Shown here: positions 30,266 to 43,849 of the stretch, piece by piece
How positions within the stretch are numbered: the first letter of the stretch is position 1
Layout: every line of letters starts with the position of its first letter
NCBI GenBank assembly: GCA_029255685.2
Contig: CM055318.2
Location: forward strand, 7,383,001-7,447,000
From: Silene conica
Lineage: Eukaryota; Streptophyta; Magnoliopsida; Caryophyllales; Caryophyllaceae
Reading direction: 5' to 3'
DNA: 64,000 nt
Notes under the pieces: generated by a model
What the model saw: the letters and a program-made list of their open reading frames with translations, nothing else
Told to the model about the DNA's origin: nothing
The model's database searches: none
Made by a program: the position numbers and the translations under genes

Positions 30266-32111
30266 ACCTTCTATTTTTAAAAAAATTCTCTTATATTTTT
30301 TAATTTTCTTAAATTGGTAATCCAAGATTTTTTTTGCCATATCACATAAAAGTTGCCACATCACAATGTCACATTTTTTAGGTTAACGTTTTAATACGAT
30401 TTTATAGATTTGGGACAAAGTAAGAGAGTAAAGTAAATATCAAAATTTTGTAGGTGAACTCTAATAATATTTATTAGTGGTATAAGACGGAAAAAAGTAA
30501 TTAAACATCTATCGAAATTACGCAACAAATAGAGTTTTATATACAATTTCAAACAAAAATTATTCAAATTCGATCATTCATCCAAAAGTGTAATCAAAAC
30601 AATATTATACTTCATGCGAAATACTATATTCTTAATTCATGAGAAATAAAATATAAACAAATCATTTTAAAAAGGACATTTGTCAAAAAAATATTGAAGT
30701 TATAGAATAATATATTTGATGGAAAGCAAACAAAATTATTTAAAGGCTTGAAAGCATTGGAATTGGAACAACAAATTGGAGAATATGAGTCGGTATCTAA
30801 CTAATTACTAATCGTGCATATTTTTATTATTAATATATTTATAACACTATGATATGATAAAATTGACATATGTGCATCATACTTTAACACTTTGACTATG
30901 CAATTTGATTTGTAACATGTTTGACAAATAAAAATAGTGCATAAGTGTTACAAAGGAAACCAACGTGTAGGAAAGAGTGAAAGACAATAATGTTACATGT
31001 CAATAACTTATTAAAGATTTTTTGTTACCTTCCGATTTTTCAAATACACCATTGTAGAAAGAAAAAAAATCGGCAAAAGTAAAGAGTTATTCAAATCCTT
31101 TTACTTTTATAAAAGGAATAACTTTTCAAGGATTTCTATTGGTTGATGGATTAATGAAAATGATTTTTTTTATTATGGTAGGGTCCACCATGATCTTATG
31201 CATAATTAATTACTTGTCTCAAGTTTTTCATCAATTTAATTTATTCCCTACTTTCATCATTTTAATATGAAGGTCTTTCGAGGTCCTAACTTCAATTCAA
31301 CCGTAAAATCAAATCTTCGATAATCATTAATAATAAGTTCACTTATTTTACATAAATTAAAGGGATACATTAAATATAATAATATGATTGAGACGCATAA
31401 ACTTTAGAGATGAATATATGCCAAGATTAAATAAGTTTTTAATATTACGTTAACATGCAATTGTTAAAATGATTAAATTGAGTGACGATGAGAATAAAAC
31501 AAGAACAAACGAATACCAAATATAATAATAATATATAAATTGGCGAAAATTAAAACATTCAGATAGTGGAAATCAACAAATTAAAATAGTTGAGATTTGG
31601 AAATCAACGAAAATATGTAACCCCGTCTTAAATGTACGTAAAAAATGGGATTATATTATATGGTCAGAGTTTTTTTGGATAGTTAGAGGGTCAACTAAAA
31701 AAAATTTGGGTTCATTGCGATGGTTTGGAAGTTGGAAGACTCGGAACTTAGGACTAAATACGTAAACATAATTTTAAAATATACATATTTTTTTTATCGG
31801 CTACTATTCTTCTTAAGTTTAAAACGGGTCTCCTCACGGATTATAGGACACATATTTTATTTTCGTCATGCATAATGTTTTTTCATCCTACATATATATA
31901 TTTGACCCGTTTTACACTTAAATCGATAAGTCGTTCTAAATAAGATTTGTGTGCTTTTATAATGTCAAGCAGATGCATTAATTTACTTGCGTCTGAGTCA
32001 AATATATAAATTCTCTTTACTTTTTACATTGATATGAGTGCGATACTAAAATCTTATTTTTGTTAAATATATTTACCTTCTTATTGATTTTGCGATTTAA
32101 TAAAATTAGTT

Positions 32112-32142
32112 CCGTGCATTTTTTGCACGGGCGTAAAACTAG
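32112..32142 (+). mobile_element. Helitron 6, 3' terminus
   Basis: Hairpin CCGTGCATTTTTTGCACGGG (32112-32131), 11 nt ending in CTAG (32139-32142), then T. The preceding 31,630-32,100 matches the relic in transaldolase intron 1 in reverse. The 5' end is not located. Confidence 0.75.
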
Positions 32143-32764
32143 TTAAGAAAAAATCTGTAGAAAAGATTCATTGCTATTATTTTCAATCTCGTGCATTGTT
32201 ATTTATATGTGATTATGTCACCTCCTATAATATTAATGTAAACACAAAAATAATAACTGATAAAATTCTAATTGATTCAAAACATAATAAAAATAAAAAT
32301 AAAATGATTAACTTAGTTCTCCGCGTATACTTTACCAGAATTTTTTTTGACTAAAGTTGAAAATTTAACCTACATATTTCAATATTAATATAAACACACA
32401 AAAAACTAATAAGATTCTAATTGATTCAAAATATAATAAAAATAAGAAGCGAATAATCAATTTAGTTCTCTAGATACCTACTAATTTTTGTCTAAAGATA
32501 AAAATTCATTCTACTGCAATACTAAAATAAACACAAAAAATAATAAATAATAAGATTCTAATTAATTCAAAACATAATAAAAATAAAAAAAACAAAATAA
32601 CTAATTTACTTTTCTATGTATACTTTAGTACTAATTTTTTGAATAAGGTTGAAATTAGGGTTGTTATAATAGTTACATATGAAACGTTTTGCAACTAATT
32701 CTCTCAAAAAAATATGAATAGAACGAAGATAAAAAAAATATGGAATATACAAATTGTGTATATG

Positions 32765-32870
32765 AAAAGAAAGTTAAAAGGTCATTTCATTAAATAAAGG
32801 AAATAATGGTTAATTAATAAAGGTAAATAAATAACAAAAATTATGAGAGGAGATCAATGGCTAATTTTTT
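32765..32870. repeat. Helitron internal repeat, copy 2
   Basis: Partner of 30,165-30,265 with small indels. The surrounding 32.2-33.6 kb has repeated AACACAAAAAATAATAA and TAATTGATTCAAAACATAAT motifs, three to four imperfect copies of about 130 bp. Confidence 0.6.
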
Positions 32871-33675
32871 TTAGATAAATACTTTATAAATAGCTTATCT
32901 TGGCACATGATGATAAAAAACTATTTAATTTAGCGCTGTAATTATATTGTATAAGTATACTATTTATACAATATATTTTTCACTTAGGATTATAGAGTAT
33001 ATTTGTTACTTTTTATATTCCAAAAGAACTTTAATATTTTAGATTACATGTTGAATACATTCTAAAAATTATTATAGACAAAAGAAAGACCAAAAGCGTA
33101 TTAAAAGCTATTAACTTCACCTAATAATTTTACCTTTTAGTATTTTTTTAAAGTGTGAAATATAATAATTAAAATATTTTAGTTTTTAAACAAATACTTT
33201 GTAAATAGTTTATCTTTACACGCAAGTACGCAACACTAAAAAAATTACTGTAATAATTAGCCTTTAAATTATATTGTATAGATAGATGTACATAATTTAA
33301 TCTATATTGCAAAACAAAATAGTTGCATGATGTAAATTTACAGTAATTTGTTTTTTTTATTTGGGGATTAACTTATTCTAACAATGAACACGTAAGTTTT
33401 AAATTTAGTATGCATTTTGATTTAATAATTGTTGTTAATTTATTAAAATTTAAAGGTTTAAACTTTATTCGTTATTATGCTATTTAAAAACTTGATATGC
33501 ATTTAATGCTTGTAAATTTATTAGTTTTTTTTTTTGGGAAAATAATGATACTATGATATTTAAAAAACTTGGTATGCATTTAATGCTTGTAAATTCATTA
33601 ATTTTTCTTTTTTTAAAAATAATGATCATGTGCCTTGCTAGAATTCTTCGAAAGTGAATTGGTGAAATGTGGTGC

Positions 33676-33710
33676 TTTGTCTTGCCTTTTTATATTATAT
33701 ATAGAATAGA
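33676..33710 (-). mobile_element. Helitron 5' terminus (minus)
   Basis: On the minus strand, after A, TCTATTCTATATATAATATA then AAAAAGGCAAGACAAAGC. This matches the style of plant Helitron 5' ends and the terminus at 29620. Confidence 0.55.
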
Positions 33711-34700
33711 TGTTAGTGTTTGGATGCTTTGGAATCAATGGACAGAGTACATAATTGAGTAACACGAATTCTTATATAAAACGGAAGTATTCGCCTTAAG
33801 TTTAATACGGCCCAAATAATGATCCATTTGCATAAACATGACAAACTCTTTGCTCTCCCCTAAACTTTCGTTTTTGTCTTATTAATACAAGTTGATAATA
33901 CTTGACCCAGAGAGACTTATTGAATGAGTAAATATATGCATGAAAGAGCAACATGCTATCACTGTGTTACAGGAGATAACGAGACGAGTTTAGTATGACC
34001 CCAAAATAGCTCCGATTGAGTTTAACATGCCTTTTGAGCTCGAGAATCATGGACTCGAGCTCGGTTCAACATTCGAAATGTGGCTCGTGTTCGACCCTCC
34101 ACTTGAGTTCTTGTTTAGATTAGTTCATTTACATTAAGTAATTGTAAAATAAATCAACGCGTTTCTTTACCTAGTTTAAATGAAGAGAAACATCATATGA
34201 TAGTGTCGCAAACTTGAGACGACTATGCCTGTCAAGAAATTGTGTAAAAAGACTGTTAGATATCAAATGACGATAATAAAAAATATCGGTCCAAAACGGA
34301 TCGGAATTTTTCGCTCCCAGAACAAACCAGACTAAAAACCGGAATCTTAAAAACATGGTAGACAGGGAATTAGACTGAAATTTTTTATTTCCGTTCCGAT
34401 CTAGTCCGTCTGTTTTCCGGTCCGGAACAAATGTTACCCACTCTTATATTCAGCTTAACACGCAGAGGACTTAAGTCGAGTTTGAGCTCAAATCGAACCT
34501 ACACGAGCTAAATTTTAGACGATCTCAAATTACTCACGGACTCGGGAATGATCTTCTTAAGTTCTCATCCCTAATAATACCCAATCTACCCTCCCGAGTC
34601 CCCAAACAGGCAAACACCCAAATCTGGCATTCAACACATCAATACACCCCAACTCGCCCAACTGAAGAATCACATCAGCCGCACCAATCAACCCCAGAAT
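33711..34700. repeat. GAGCTCG-rich repeat and NDUFB7 upstream region
   Basis: 33,985-34,560 has recurring GAGCTCGAG, CGAGCTCGGTTC and GAACCTACACGAGCT words, like the subterminal arrays of some hAT elements, with an inner TCCGTTCCGATC/CGGTCCGGAAC block that may be a further insertion. Termini and TSD were not resolved. 34,560-34,700 should hold the NDUFB7 promoter and 5' UTR. I see no clear TATA box. Confidence 0.4.
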
Positions 34701-34708
34701 CATCGAAA

Positions 34709-35008
34709 ATGGAGGTTCCAGGATCATCAAAGAAGATGATAGCAACACAATCAGAAATGATGGAAAACAAGGTTCCATTAGCATACAGAGATCAATGTGC
34801 CCACCTTCTAATCCCTCTCAACAAATGCAGGCAAGCGGAGTTTTACCTTCCATGGAAGTGCGAGAATGAACGCCATGTTTATGAAAAGTGTGAGTATGAG
34901 CTTGTTATGGAGCGTATGCTTCAGATGCAGAAGATCAAAGAACAACAAAAACTGCAACAATCTCAGGGTCAATCGATTCCCCTTACCGCTAAGACTGCTA
35001 ATGCTTGA
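34709..35008 (+). CDS. NDUFB7: NADH dehydrogenase 1 beta subcomplex subunit 7
   Basis: 99-residue single-exon CDS for the B18 accessory subunit of mitochondrial respiratory complex I, located on the intermembrane-space side of the membrane arm. It begins MEVPGSSKKM, as plant homologues do. Two CX9C pairs are visible: C-AHLLIPLNK-C (about residues 30-40) and C-ENERHVYEK-C (about 51-61). They form the disulfide-locked CHCH fold recognised by the Mia40/Erv1 import pathway. The C-terminus is Gln/Lys-rich and ends in KTANA. Length agrees with plant orthologues. No damage is seen, and this is the one intact host gene in the window. TATG|GTAAAT just after the stop could be a 3' UTR intron donor. Confidence 0.95.
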   Translation: MEVPGSSKKMIATQSEMMENKVPLAYRDQCAHLLIPLNKCRQAEFYLPWKCENERHVYEKCEYELVMERMLQMQKIKEQQKLQQSQGQSIPLTAKTANA

Positions 35009-35570
35009 TTTTTATGGTAAATTTCTCTTTTTATTCTATGGGTATTGATTGAATTTTTCTGGGTTGTTTTCTTTTTGATGATTTTTGGGATTTTTGATTG
35101 ATTGTTAATTTTGATGGATAATTTGCTTATTGCCCCCTTTTGTGTATTTGCTTTCTAGGGTTTTGTTGAATAAGTGCTTGGACATGTCTGTTTTCGCGGT
35201 TTTGTTGGGCTATTGTGATTGATTTGTTACCTGGCTTTGTTAGTTATGGGATTAGTTATTGTTTATCTGTTACCCCGTTGTGTCAGTCATTTGTTTACCT
35301 TTTGTTTACCTTTTATATTCTTTACGAGGGGTATTTTTAATCAAAGGTAAACAAATGCTTGGGACAGAGGGAGTATTTGTTTGGTCTGATACATATTTTG
35401 TTTAAGCTGTCGGTATTGTTCATCTTGCTTGTTTCCATTTCCAATGGAATCAAAGACTTGTTACTTTAGGGTTATAGATCATGATGGAATAAGCAAAATG
35501 ACTCACTAAAGTGGTTGCCCTTCTTATTATTGTGAAGTAACAGTCCTTAGATGCAGTTCTCGATGCATTT

Positions 35571-35700
35571 TTCATCTTGGGTCAGAAACAACCTCTTAGC
35601 ACTGCTAACACATGGGTGGGTAAGGCTGCATACATCCGACCCCTACCCCAAAATTTGCGGGAGCCATTTAGGCACGGGGTAATGTGGTTGTTCATCTTGG
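35571..35700 (+). mobile_element. SINE (TS/Au-like), 5' truncated
   Basis: Body at 35581-35690 flanked by a perfect 10-bp duplication TTCATCTTGG. It contains GGGTAAGGCTGCATACATCC, GACCCCTACCCC, GGGAGCCATTTAGGCAC and a GGTAATGTGGTTGTT tail, the widespread plant SINE 3' sequence. The tRNA-like head is missing. Confidence 0.85.
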
Positions 35701-38700
35701 CGCTATCGTTTCTCTTGTTGTTTCATGTATATGTTTGTGCAATGATTCTGTTGTCGTGTTATGTTTCTTAATGATTCAAGCTGTTGCAAATATTGATCTT
35801 GCTAGTATAAGTGTGTCATATTTGTTTGAGTTTTGATAGTCCTTGTAGTGCTGTGATTGGAGAATAGATCTCCATCTCTGTTTCTCCCAGTCATACGGAG
35901 GAGGATTGTGTCAGATGTTTGTATGTGCGTATGGCTTCCATGCTTGTTCTTTTATTAGAGAAAGGCGAAGGTCTAAACCCTGTATGGAGATAGTATATAA
36001 GACAGTAAGGCACGCAAGGCAAAACAGAAGCCCAAATTAGTGAGAGGGACTGACTTGGTCCAACATTACTTCGACAGTTAGTTAGTCGATTCCCTGTCAG
36101 TACAAGACCTGGGAGTAATGTAGCTTTTCTACGATCTCCACTCTAAAACGGACTTCTGGACCTATATTCGTAATTGTTAAACTTAAAAATTCCCTCTAAG
36201 TCTTACTTTCTTTCCAATATAAAATGGCACAAGTTGTTAGGAACATTTTCTGATTAAGTAATAGGGATTTAGATGAAAGGACACCAAAGGGGTGATGCAC
36301 TGCTGCTCATGTACAAAAAGACACCTGGGGCGAAAATGACAGGGAGAAGAATTAGCTCTCAAGCCAGTAATCATATATTTAAAGAGAGCTAAGGTTAACA
36401 TTCAACGACTTGGATGACATAGAATGATAAAAGTATACATCATGCCACCAATACCACCGTGAGACTCAGACTTTGGACGACGTACGTCACGCCATTTAAC
36501 ACAATGAAAATTGTAAACCCTTGTGCGATTCTGTTTCCAAATTCCAAGTGATCCATAACCACTTCAAATGGCAAAAGTGCTCGACATGGTTGAAAACCCA
36601 CAAATAACCTCTTTCAAGTGACCAACAATCATCTTGCATGCCAAAATGGACAAGCCCTAATCTTCAACAAATGCATCCTTGTAGGAGAGGTGTAGATTAG
36701 GTTTTATAAGCGAGGGTATTTGTGTCATCATATTAGGAAAACACTTGCCGAGTAAGAATATGTAAAATATCAAGTATTCAAGTGCTCATAGAAATCGGAA
36801 AGTATCAATGAATCATAGGTAGAATATTCCATGCTGGATGCAAACCAATGTATGCTTATGTAACAAGCTCTCATTGTGGACTTGTGGTAGCACGTCATTC
36901 TTTTCGTTGTGTATCATGTCACTCATACTCGACTCTTGAGTGTCCAATATGAAAGTGTGTCGAACATGCAACACGGAGTTCAATTGAATTGTCAAAATAA
37001 CATAGGTCATGACCTTTACTCTCTTGAATGGTCTCTTAAGAATGGCACATACCAGCGGCTTTAGGAAGCATATTCAGGGAAATATGTTAGCTTCACCTGG
37101 TTGACAGCCAATCTAGCCTCAGCCTCCTGGGAAGTACAAGACTTCGGAAGTAACAAGTATAAGCTAATGTAGGTTTCCTACGATCCCCACTATTTCTTGT
37201 ATGTTACTCAAGCATATGGGTAAGGGTGACATAAATACTACAATGGGGGTTTGTTACAAGACTAGCACTTTTTTTTTTTTTTCTGACCTAGCACCATTCT
37301 ATGCAATTCGTTGATAATTTATTTATGGGTTATTTTGAGTCAACTCTATATTGTTAACACAGGGGCAAGGTCGCATACCTTTACCCCTTATCTCGCCATT
37401 TATGGGGCACTTGAGAGTTACCGACATTTGCTTTGGGTTTAGTGAGTTATGATACCAGCTCAAGCAGGCAACATAATGGGCCTGATATGATTTCATTTTA
37501 TCAAAATCATATGTTTCATATTTGCGAGTTTAGTGCATTCAAGTTTCAACTCTCTCATTCTGTATACAGGCGTCATATTCAGAGTGTCTTCTTTTGTATA
37601 TAGTCGTCATCACCATTGTATCTTTTTGTAGAAGGGCAACACCTCTATGATATCTTTCAAGTTTCAACTCCCTTGGTGTTCCTGATTATAGGAAAAAAAC
37701 ATCTTTTATTATATAGTTTCTCCAAACATTGATGAAGTGGATTCGTTGATTTATAACCCACCCCTTACTCCATATGTAATTGATCTAGTTCCTGCTATTG
37801 TCAGTCTCACAGATTCTCCTATCATTAACTACTCCATTATCTGGTCTTTTCAACATAGTGTGTGCCATCTCACTATCCCATAGATTGTGTCGAGGATTGC
37901 CAACATGCGGTGATGGTCAATGTGGCCACCGAGAATGAAACGCTAACCCGGGGAGAAAAAGGAAGGGAAGGAGGGACTGAGGGTGCATGTTAACGAGGAT
38001 AGAGGAGAGGAGGAAGGGACTAGAATCGTGGCAGCTTATCATTTCAGGCATTGGGGTTTGAAATAGTGTGCGATGGTGCTTACGTGGCACCAGGAATCAA
38101 TGGCGGAACTGTGGAAGCCAGAAGGAAAGGGTGTAAGATTTGAAGAGAGAAATAGTAAAACATTTGGTAATGCTGGAGTATATTTAGTAATGGTAGGGTT
38201 CTGTAGTGATCTCTTGGTACAAGACAGTCTCAAATTATTAATTTATTATGGAACTTGACCTCATACTTTAATGGAGAGGTTCTCGTGGGAGTTGACAGAT
38301 TGAGAGTCTTGAGACTTGTGTCAAATAAAAAAAACTGTACAGTATTAATAAGAGTCTCTATGCCTCCCTTATTTCGTTAGTTTTCGGAATTTCAGTAACA
38401 TCTATGAAATCAAGGTAAATATCTGGAAAGTGTGTTTGGATAGCAAAAGTGGAGGGAAAGGGAGGGGAGGGGGAAGGAGGGAAGAGAAAGAGAGGGAAGG
38501 GGAGGGGAGGGCAAATGAGGTGTGAGTGTTCAGATACAATTTCCCCTCCATTTCCCTTTACCCTTGCTATCCAAACCAGGATTTTAATTCCCTATTTTCC
38601 CTCCCTTTCTTTTGCCTCCAAATCCCTCAATCCACACACACCTAAATGTTATACTTGGGACAATTCAGCAAAATTCAGAAATCTTAATATGAATTATTGT

Positions 38701-40032
38701 TTGGCCAGGATATTTCGGATTTTTTTATAAAGTGTATAACTATATGGATGCCAACTGCCAAGGAATGAAGGGTTATTTCTGAGTAACAAACTAACAATCA
38801 ATTCTGACGTGGGAGTATTGTCTGTTACAACAGAGGTAGCAAGTGTAAGTAGGTCTGCTCTAGGATGAGATTTCTAACTAGATTGGAACAGTTCATCGTG
38901 GCTGCCTCCTGTCACCTCACGTAACTGTGTACATTGGTACTACACTCCAACACTTGATTTTAGACCAAAAAATTGTCAATTTGTTCATAAAATAGCCGAT
39001 TACGAACACTTGGGTACGCACCCATGTCTGATGCTTTGAGCCGAGACAGAGCAACATAGCAGTCACAATAGGGTATGAAGGGTATGAAGTAGGTCACTTC
39101 AAAATTCAGATATAAGAACTGTACCAGTAAACTTGCAAGTGCTGGTATCTAATTAATCCCCCTTAAACTCCACTGTATAAAAAACTAGAAAAGTGTGTTG
39201 CATTAACTACCGTTGGTGCCTAGTCAAGGCCTGTTAGTTGTTCTGATATGATATAAGAAAAGTATTTGTTAGAAAAAACACTTGTTTCTTTCGCCAGTTG
39301 GGAAATCCCAGATGTCTGTGACATTTTCTGCTGATTTTGACTGGGTTGTAGTTATGCAGCCTATTGTATAGTTGTGGAACACACTCTGGAATAATGCGGG
39401 ATTTGGACATTTATGCTAAACCTTATCTGGAAATTTTGTTTGTAGCTTGTCTTTTGTACATGCTGGAATTACGTAAAATGGGTCGCTTACTGTCTACACT
39501 TGTGGTGTTGGTGTAAAGTAGCAACTGGTTGATGAAATTAACGACTAACCTCCGACCCAACTCACCATGAGGGGAAGCCCTCGAATTGCATTAGGGTAGT
39601 TTCATTATATAGTAAAGTTTAGTTGGGTTCATATGGTTCTAGTTACAATCATGTTTGTATTTCAGCTAACTGTGGATATCTTCTTCTGAACAGGGGGGCA
39701 CGGTTGCTGCCATTGTCATGGCAAGGGTTGTATTTTCCGTGTTGTTTGGAATTGTTCCCAGCCCAGACTTTGATTTAAGTTCAAGACTCTTCTTTGTTTC
39801 CTTTCAATCCAGGTTGCAATAATTACGCGTTTAACGTCTGTACTTGAATTTGTTGCTCTTGATGATCATTATAAAACTAGTCTCCACCCCAAGTGTCGAA
39901 TGTATGCTCTTTTACTTTTACTTCATTAGTGTTTGTTTTTGCCTATTTTCATTTCGTGAAAGCAAAAATTATGATCGATTAAAGCAAAATTATTCGTTAT
40001 TTTTCACCTTTTATAGTGTGAAGTGATACACA
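35701..40032. other. Non-coding region downstream of NDUFB7
   Basis: About 4.3 kb of less AT-rich sequence with no supported frame. It may include 3' UTR/intron sequence of NDUFB7 or decayed repeats. Similar phrases at 36,060-36,150 and 37,060-37,200 (TACAAGACxTxGGAAGTAA, TTTCCTACGATCCCCACT) suggest a diverged duplication. A possible exon-like run near 39,690-39,810 lacks a defined frame. 37,341-37,440 weakly resembles a SINE. Confidence 0.4.
38434..38576. mobile_element. Short MITE with GTTTGGATAGCAA ends
   Basis: 143 bp with near-perfect terminal inverts GTTTGGATAGCAA / TTGCTATCCAAAC and purine-rich then pyrimidine-rich arms. The TSD is uncertain. Related segments lie in 7140-7640. Confidence 0.6.
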
Positions 40033-40239
40033 AATTCTTGTTTCAGACCGTCACTTTTGGTCTGAAATAATAAGACGGGATTTTGTAACCATTTTACAGC
40101 CAAATGTAACCACGATAGTATGGTCAATGTTACAGCTTATGATAACTTGTTTGTAAATAATGGTTACATTTGGCTGTAAAATGATTACAAAATTCCGTCT
40201 TATTATTTCAGACCAAAATGGTGGTCTGAAGCAAGACCC
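40033..40239. mobile_element. Long-hairpin MITE
   Basis: Almost perfectly palindromic over about 85 bp per arm: GGTCTGAAATAATAAGACGG..., ...GGTTACATTTGGCTGTAAAA and their inverses, with a 40-50-base loop. Ends read TCTTGTTTCAGACC / GGTCTGAAGCAAGA. If transcribed it would form a long double-stranded RNA. Confidence 0.85.
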
Positions 40240-42195
40240 ACTGGAAGTGATAACTCTCAACTGTGATATTCACTCATTGGTCATCGTGCATTGGTAAGGA
40301 CCGTTTTTCCTTAACAATTGGTCATGTCATGACACTCATGAGGTTGATTCTAACTTTCCGGTGCCCTGAAGTCACCCAACGCTCTGGAAGTTCTCTCGAG
40401 TCTTGAGCATACCAAAAACAAAATCCGAGTACTTTATAGTGGTAAGGCTCTGTACATTGATACATGAAAGTATTTGAGAGACTCGAATGACGCGGTGGTT
40501 GGACTGGTGGTAGTGATGCCTGTCATTGCTAGAGCTTCGAATGTGTTGTAGCCATCTGGCTCATCCCTCGAAACGTCATGAACTTTTGTGGTCCGATGAA
40601 CAACTGTCTCGGTATAAGTTTTGATGGGCCTTTGTAAGGGATATAGGATATAGATAATTTAGAGGCAGCAGACCAACACAAACGACAGAAATAGTTCAGA
40701 AAGAGTTCTCTTAAAACACGAAAAAAAAAATCGAGAGGCGGTCTCTTATTAAGTTATTAATAGGTCATTTTATGATACCTCTTTACATAACTTTTGTACC
40801 CTTTTTTATCACTGATTATGACTTAAAATATCTTATTTATTTGGTACATATTTTCATAACAATTGTACGTATTTTATCATAGATTATAACCATTTTTATT
40901 AGTACCCATTTTGTGGTGAGTGGTATACGTACGTACCCCTTTAATAATTTTGTATCATTTTCCATCAGTTTATAATTGTTCTTCCATAAATTTATTGAGA
41001 CCGTTTCTCAAAAATCAGCTGACCCTATTCACCCTCAAAGACTAAGCGGTTCTCCGGTTACTACTAGCCGACCTCAAAAACTTGTGTAAGATAATTACGC
41101 ATTAGCTTTTTTTTTTTTACGTTAATGCCGTATGAAAGTAGTTATCAAGTTTTTTTGTGTGCCTATCTAGATATATAAAAAATGGTTTTACACTGAATTA
41201 TTATAAATTTAGAAAAGACTATTTTATTCCTTCATAAATACAAAATTTAGTAGGATGACAGTGAATACTGATTGTGGTGTTGAAAATTAAAAAGTTAAAT
41301 TTAGAGAAGAATTGAGTGTATTGGACAGTTGGACCCAAGAATAGTCAGTAAGAATAGGACCATTCATCTATTATTGTTCTATTTATTCTCACTTGTTTTC
41401 TCAACTCTTTTTTGGTTTTTGTCAAACTTTTTAGGAAGCAATAAATGTTATCTTTATTTGTGAGTTGGGAAAAGGTGAATTTTCTATGTGCAATTCCGAA
41501 AATTAGAACCGAAGATCTCCTGGTCTAGTGGTTCGAACGTATTATGGACAATCTCCCTCGTTCTATTGTAATGCGACTTATTGTACGCTCCGTTGAACCA
41601 AAACAAAAAAATTCAGAAAATTAGAGCTGATGGTGTGGAGAGTGTTGATTTTCAATGTCTTGATTGATATTTACATATTCTTAATATTTTTTTTAAAAAT
41701 GGAGGTTTTTTTTAAACCCTATAATAAAGTGAATAGATATCGAATGTAAGACAGGTTGTTGAATGTTGATAATAAGAATTCTTGCTTGATATTAGTTCAA
41801 ACAAATATATAAAACAAATATCTTTGTTCTGAGCAGGGTTTAATATTAGTTCGCAAATAACATTTTTTGTGTTCTCTTCTTCCTAATATCCCATTGGTGA
41901 TAGACTGGTAGTAACTTGTTTGAGTCAAATCGTGTCCGAGTAGCTAGTGAAAGATGTCTAAAGCAGATAAACAAGTGACGTAAAAGACCAATTACAGAAA
42001 ATCGTGTGTTACAAAAAAAAACATTGGCTACAGTGGCAAATTTCGAAGATTATTGTTAATATTGAAGATTTGGATTTTTCAAAGATTAGATACATAAAAT
42101 CATTAAAAAATAGTCTTTTTTTATCATTCAAAAACAACTTCTTTACCCTCTATTCCGAAATTTACGGGAGTCATTAAGGCGTTGGGTTAATGTTG
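40240..42195. other. Non-coding sequence
   Basis: No supported gene. Near 41,515-41,590 CTGGTCTAGTGGTTCGAA resembles a tRNA box A region, perhaps a SINE head. The rest is AT-rich. Confidence 0.3.
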
Positions 42196-42850
42196 TTATT
42201 GTAGATATATAAACTCGTTGTGACAAAGTCATAAACACATACAACAAAAGAAGAGCAAAAAGTAGACAAACACGTAAACAATCCAATCCAATTTATTACT
42301 ATAAATCAACAACCACAAAACCGATATATCAGCCCATGATTGAAAATCGTGTATTACAAAAACCCATTAGCTAAGTCTTGATTGACTAGCTATTATGAAA
42401 TAGCTTTATTATGCTCAACACAAGGGTAAGACTGCCGAATATATACGCCTTAGGATTGACTCTCCCTTTCAGCAATTAACAAAAATCATCAAGTCACGGG
42501 ATAACATTGTTATTACATACTAGTAGAAATATAAACTCATTGTGACAAAGCCATAAACACATACAACAAAAGAAGAGCAAAATGTAGACAAACATATAAA
42601 CAATCCAATTTATTAAACCAACAACTATAAAACTGATGTGTTAGCCGGTGATTGAAAACCGTGTATTAAAAACTCCATTGGCTAAGTCGTGGTTAGCTAT
42701 TTAGAAATAACTTTACTATGCTCAACACTAGGGTAAAGTTGCCGAATATATACACCTTAGCATTGACTCTCCCTTATCCGTAATTAACAAAAGTCATCAA
42801 GTCACTAGGATAATATCATTATTAAAACTTCTCATTGACGATTGACATTA
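42196..42850. repeat. 322-bp tandem duplication
   Basis: Two copies (about 42,196-42,517 and 42,518-42,850) offset by 322 bases share ATATAAACTC-TTGTGACAAAG, CATACAACAAAAGAAGAGCA and GCCGAATATATAC. They differ by scattered substitutions and small indels. Diverged partial copies precede (about 41,985) and follow (42,997-43,060). Non-coding. Confidence 0.85.
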
Positions 42851-43624
42851 TCGATCATAAGCTGAAAACGGATAGTGTTAATTCACATCATGCAAATGAC
42901 AGATTCATAAGATGTTCCATTTCCTTCCACCTGCCTTTCCATTTACTTTATTATGAGAGAAGTGTATCCGTGTTCAGTCTATGACCATGTGATTTGACAA
43001 AGCCATAAAGACAAAGAACAAAAGAGGAGCTAAAGAGTAGACAATGATGTAAACAAACAAAATAAAAAAGGGAAAAGAGAAAACATAGTGGGGATGCCCA
43101 AAGAACACAGGGGCACATGTACATAAAAATGGACAGAAGTTAATGATGGAAAGAAACAATTAAAAAAATCAGAGTAGTTGCCTGACCTGTTGGTGGTAAG
43201 AATAATAAACCCTCAATTTTCCTATAACTGGGACCAAACACACTTGTTTTTATTACAACAAATCTTCAAATTCTTCAATACATATCACTACTGAATACTG
43301 AATACTGAGAAGTAGCATACATGGAGAGAATTATAGAAGGGTATATCAGTATATGTCATTGTATTGTCACTTTCCCCACTCTTTTAATTATTCGTTTTCT
43401 GCTCTTTCTATCCATATTCAATACTCTTACTTTTATTTATAATTTTATACTACCATCCGTTTTGTCGGGTTTTATTTTTTCCCCTGTCTCTTTGTTATTT
43501 TCCTTTTGGTTTTTTAAAGCTTGTACTTCAAATACTTGAGTACCTTGGAGCAATCATGGCATCAAATTTAAACGGAACGAGATTTGAACTCGTGACTTTG
43601 TTTCTGAATTTGAGTACCTAGTAG

Positions 43625-43841
43625 CATGGGCGGACGCAGGATTTTACTTAATTTTTTTTTTTAAAAAAATATTGCTCTCGATGGATTCGAACCTTAGTTA
43701 CCTTGTTTATAAAGTAAAGATCAAACGATTCAGTAAATTGAAGATTAATGCTACTAATAAGTACCGAAATTAAATATTTTCTAAAATTTGAGGGTAGTAA
43801 CTAGCATGTGCCCTCCCTCTCTACACTAAAATCCGCCCCTA
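43625..43841. mobile_element. hAT element C with box B-like motif
   Basis: 217 bp; CATGGGCGGACGCAGGATTT ... AAAATCCGCCCCTA inverted ends; 8-bp duplication CCTAGTAG/CCTAGCAG (43617-43624, 43842-43849). On the minus strand GGTTCGAATCCATCGAG (about 43,680-43,697) is a perfect Pol III box B. The A box is degraded. No coding capacity. Confidence 0.8.
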
Positions 43842-43849
43842 CCTAGCAG

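Noticed and set aside
37341-37440. Third SINE copy
   Set aside because: Only weak likeness (GGGGCAAGGTCGCATACC) and no flanking duplication.
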